Source: Apteryx mantelli (taxonomy: Eukaryota; Chordata; Aves; Apterygiformes; Apterygidae). Taken from it: 64,000 nucleotides of DNA. A program made the translations under genes and the position numbers. The notes beneath the pieces are model-generated. The model did no database searches. It was not told where the DNA came from and saw only the letters and a list, made by a program, of their open reading frames with translations. Position 1 is the stretch's first letter; each line of letters opens with the position of its first letter. Below, piece after piece: positions 62,001 through 64,000 of the stretch. The stretch covers positions 62,013,684-62,077,683 of the forward strand of contig NC_089982.1 of assembly GCF_036417845.1 (NCBI RefSeq), written 5' to 3'.

Positions 62001-64000
62001 TTAATATACTGCAAATACTTCTGGTATAACAACTAGTAATGTGTAAACTTCAAAATGCTTGCTGGAAAGGTTAGGCAGAATTGGGACCTAAGCAAAGAAA
62101 TGCAAGACATTAAGAATACATCATAAGATCTATTTTCAAGCATATGTCAGCAGTACTAGAGTAGTTAGCATGTATGTAGGGCTTTAGATATTCAAAGCAC
62201 TGTATAAACAATGGTCTAGATGCAAGAGGTCAGTGTTCCCAATGTCTTTTAATTTTATTTCCACTGAAATTAAATGGGCTACTTCAGTAGGGCTGCGGAA
62301 ATGAGACTATTCACTAAGTTTTATGCATAACAGAGTTACTTATATTATTATCATCTATAGTTTACAGATGAAATAGAATGCTAAGGCAAGAACAAAATAT
62401 TTGCTTCTTTTTTTTTCTGTTGGTAAATAAAAGAACAAAGGTAGGAGAAAACACCTGAATCAATCAAACAAGTCATTCTTGCATAACTATACAGCAATGC
62501 ATTAGCAAGGCAAGTTGCCGTTCTAGCTTTCTCATTTTAAAATTCAAGCTAAACAGGGACACAGCATGCAGTTTGGGAAGCCTAACAAAGAGGAAAAAAT
62601 GTCTATCAGATTTTCTTTTGTTCTTTAAAGATCCTGTTCAAGGAAGCTCTGAGCTGATAGGGTCACCGAAAGGCTATTGCACCTTCAGTGGAAAGCATTA
62701 TGCAAGGTTGATTTCTCTTGGATGGGTGTCAGTTTTTTAAGTCTTACTTGTGGTAGGCATTGCTTGAACATTGCTGTGTAGCCATGCAAGCGTCATTTGC
62801 TCGAACAAGATGCTACATCAACTTTGTATTTTCTTTGTGACATCTTCCTCCTCTCAAATGATGGACTATTAATTGGGCTGTTTTGTAGAAAGGGGAAGAA
62901 TTCAAGATCTGAAAGCATGTTCTGTGAACTGTGTTAAAGTCTACATGCCCATCAGCACCCTGACTTTTCAGGCTGAGCTGATTGCTTTATTGCTTTGGAA
63001 GTACTTCCCCCTGCTCTTTTCTTTTGCTTCTTCTTTTTTTTTTTTTCTGTAATTTGATTTATTGCTTGAACTTCTGTCAGTTTTACAGACTAGAGCTTCT
63101 ATGTAGGTAGATAAGGAAAACACACCAAAACAAGATTTCTTTCAACCTTAAAAATGCATGGCATAACCCAGTGGGTAGTGGAACACAAAGTACACAGAAA
63201 GTTAGTAGAAGAAATAAGGGGGAAAGGATTCAAATATGGATGTTCTGCCTTCTTGCTTTCAGCAAAATCTTGAGCTCTTATTTCTAAAATAACTAGATAC
63301 GAATCATGAAAAAACATTGATTCAGTGGATAGAGGCTAAATTCCCTGCTAACTTCAACTGAGTTTCATCAAGAAATTATTTGCCCCTATAAATTTTACAG
63401 AATATATGCTTGAGTGTGCCAAGTGATAATTTTAACTGTGAGAAAGCAAAGCCAGGCAAGGTTCCCCTTTCAAAGCAGTGGTTGGCACACTGAAGACCCT
63501 TGAAAACCTCGTTTCTCAGGGAGGATATCTATGGAATTCCTGCCATCTATTTTCAACTCATTCAGACTGAGATCTTAAAATTGGCTTCCTTCAATTGAGT
63601 TTTGTTGTGCACTTGGCATGCTCTCACACCCCAACCTCCCATCTGCAGCCTGCACCTGCATTGCACAATATTTAACTCCAAGAACTCTGAACTTCCTGGA
63701 CCATTAAGGTGTCTTTTGGTTTGCAGCTTGCTGGCTAGGGCTGTTGCTTACCATATGAAAGAGATTTAGATGCAGTAAATAATGTAGATTTCCAGTTTCC
63801 TCAGTTTGTTTCTGTTCATTGAAAAAGAGCTCCTCTTCAGCGTGCTGCAGCTTTTCCACAGCATGAATCATGGGATGTGAAGGGCAGGGCATAGGATTTG
63901 CAATTTGAATTTAAAATGTGATTGCTTTGCACTTTTTTCTGTGCAGTAGCGAAGTGACTGTGAGATGTATTGCTACCTTTACCACCAAACCCCCCATTAT
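56019..64000. other. Intergenic DNA, no recognised gene
   Basis: About 8 kb of AT-rich DNA. Scattered short ORFs occur (largest 157 codons at 60257-60730, plus strand) with no motif, domain or codon pattern that I recognise. A TA microsatellite is at 57717-57731 and a T run near 63035. It may hold exons of a noncoding RNA or distant enhancers, but nothing supports them from sequence alone. Confidence 0.5.

Overview
This window is vertebrate nuclear DNA, most probably from a bird. It holds two tandem TLR1-family genes facing KLF3 in convergent orientation, the same arrangement as the mammalian TLR10/TLR1/TLR6-KLF3 neighbourhood. Its recognisable interspersed repeats are CR1 LINE pieces, one ending in the ATTCTGTG-type 3' repeat typical of CR1. 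Introns are short, and the CpG islands are sharply bounded. Nothing bacterial or viral was seen. A non-avian sauropsid cannot be strictly excluded.

Layout, left to right. Positions 1-272 are the last 90 codons of a first TLR1-type receptor. Positions 273-9448 separate the two TLR genes and contain an internally deleted CR1 LINE (1483-2660). Positions 9539-11947 are a complete intron-free 802-residue TLR1-type receptor, with its 3' UTR following. Positions 12.86-18.0 kb are unremarkable convergent intergenic DNA. An isolated CpG island lies at 18.0-18.6 kb. KLF3 occupies the minus strand: its probable 3' UTR is 18.9-22.8 kb, and five coding exons lie at 22815-22996, 24224-24384, 29000-29150, 29606-30101 and 37576-37632. 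They splice in frame to a 348-residue protein. Two upstream CpG islands (about 45.3-45.95 kb and 48.1-49.6 kb) are the likely KLF3 promoters. Next to the distal island is a 740-base uninterrupted pyrimidine tract (49673-50412) containing 25 exact copies of a 10-bp unit, which is a GGAA-type microsatellite on the KLF3 sense strand. Positions 50.4-64 kb are upstream intergenic DNA with an old CR1 fragment, a possible DNA-transposon relic and no convincing gene.

The TLR genes encode cell-surface lipopeptide receptors of the TLR1/TLR2 type. KLF3 encodes a CtBP-recruiting transcriptional repressor. They share a conserved neighbourhood, but the sequence shows no direct functional link. The most notable observations are: 239 bp of perfect identity between the 3' coding ends of the two TLR genes, stopping abruptly before unrelated C-termini (gene conversion or very recent duplication); the giant purine/pyrimidine tract beside the KLF3 promoter island; paired CACCC boxes at the proximal island; a CpG island between two convergent genes; a five-copy E-box minisatellite and a good CTCF-like motif in KLF3 intron 1. 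I found no clear previously undescribed system.
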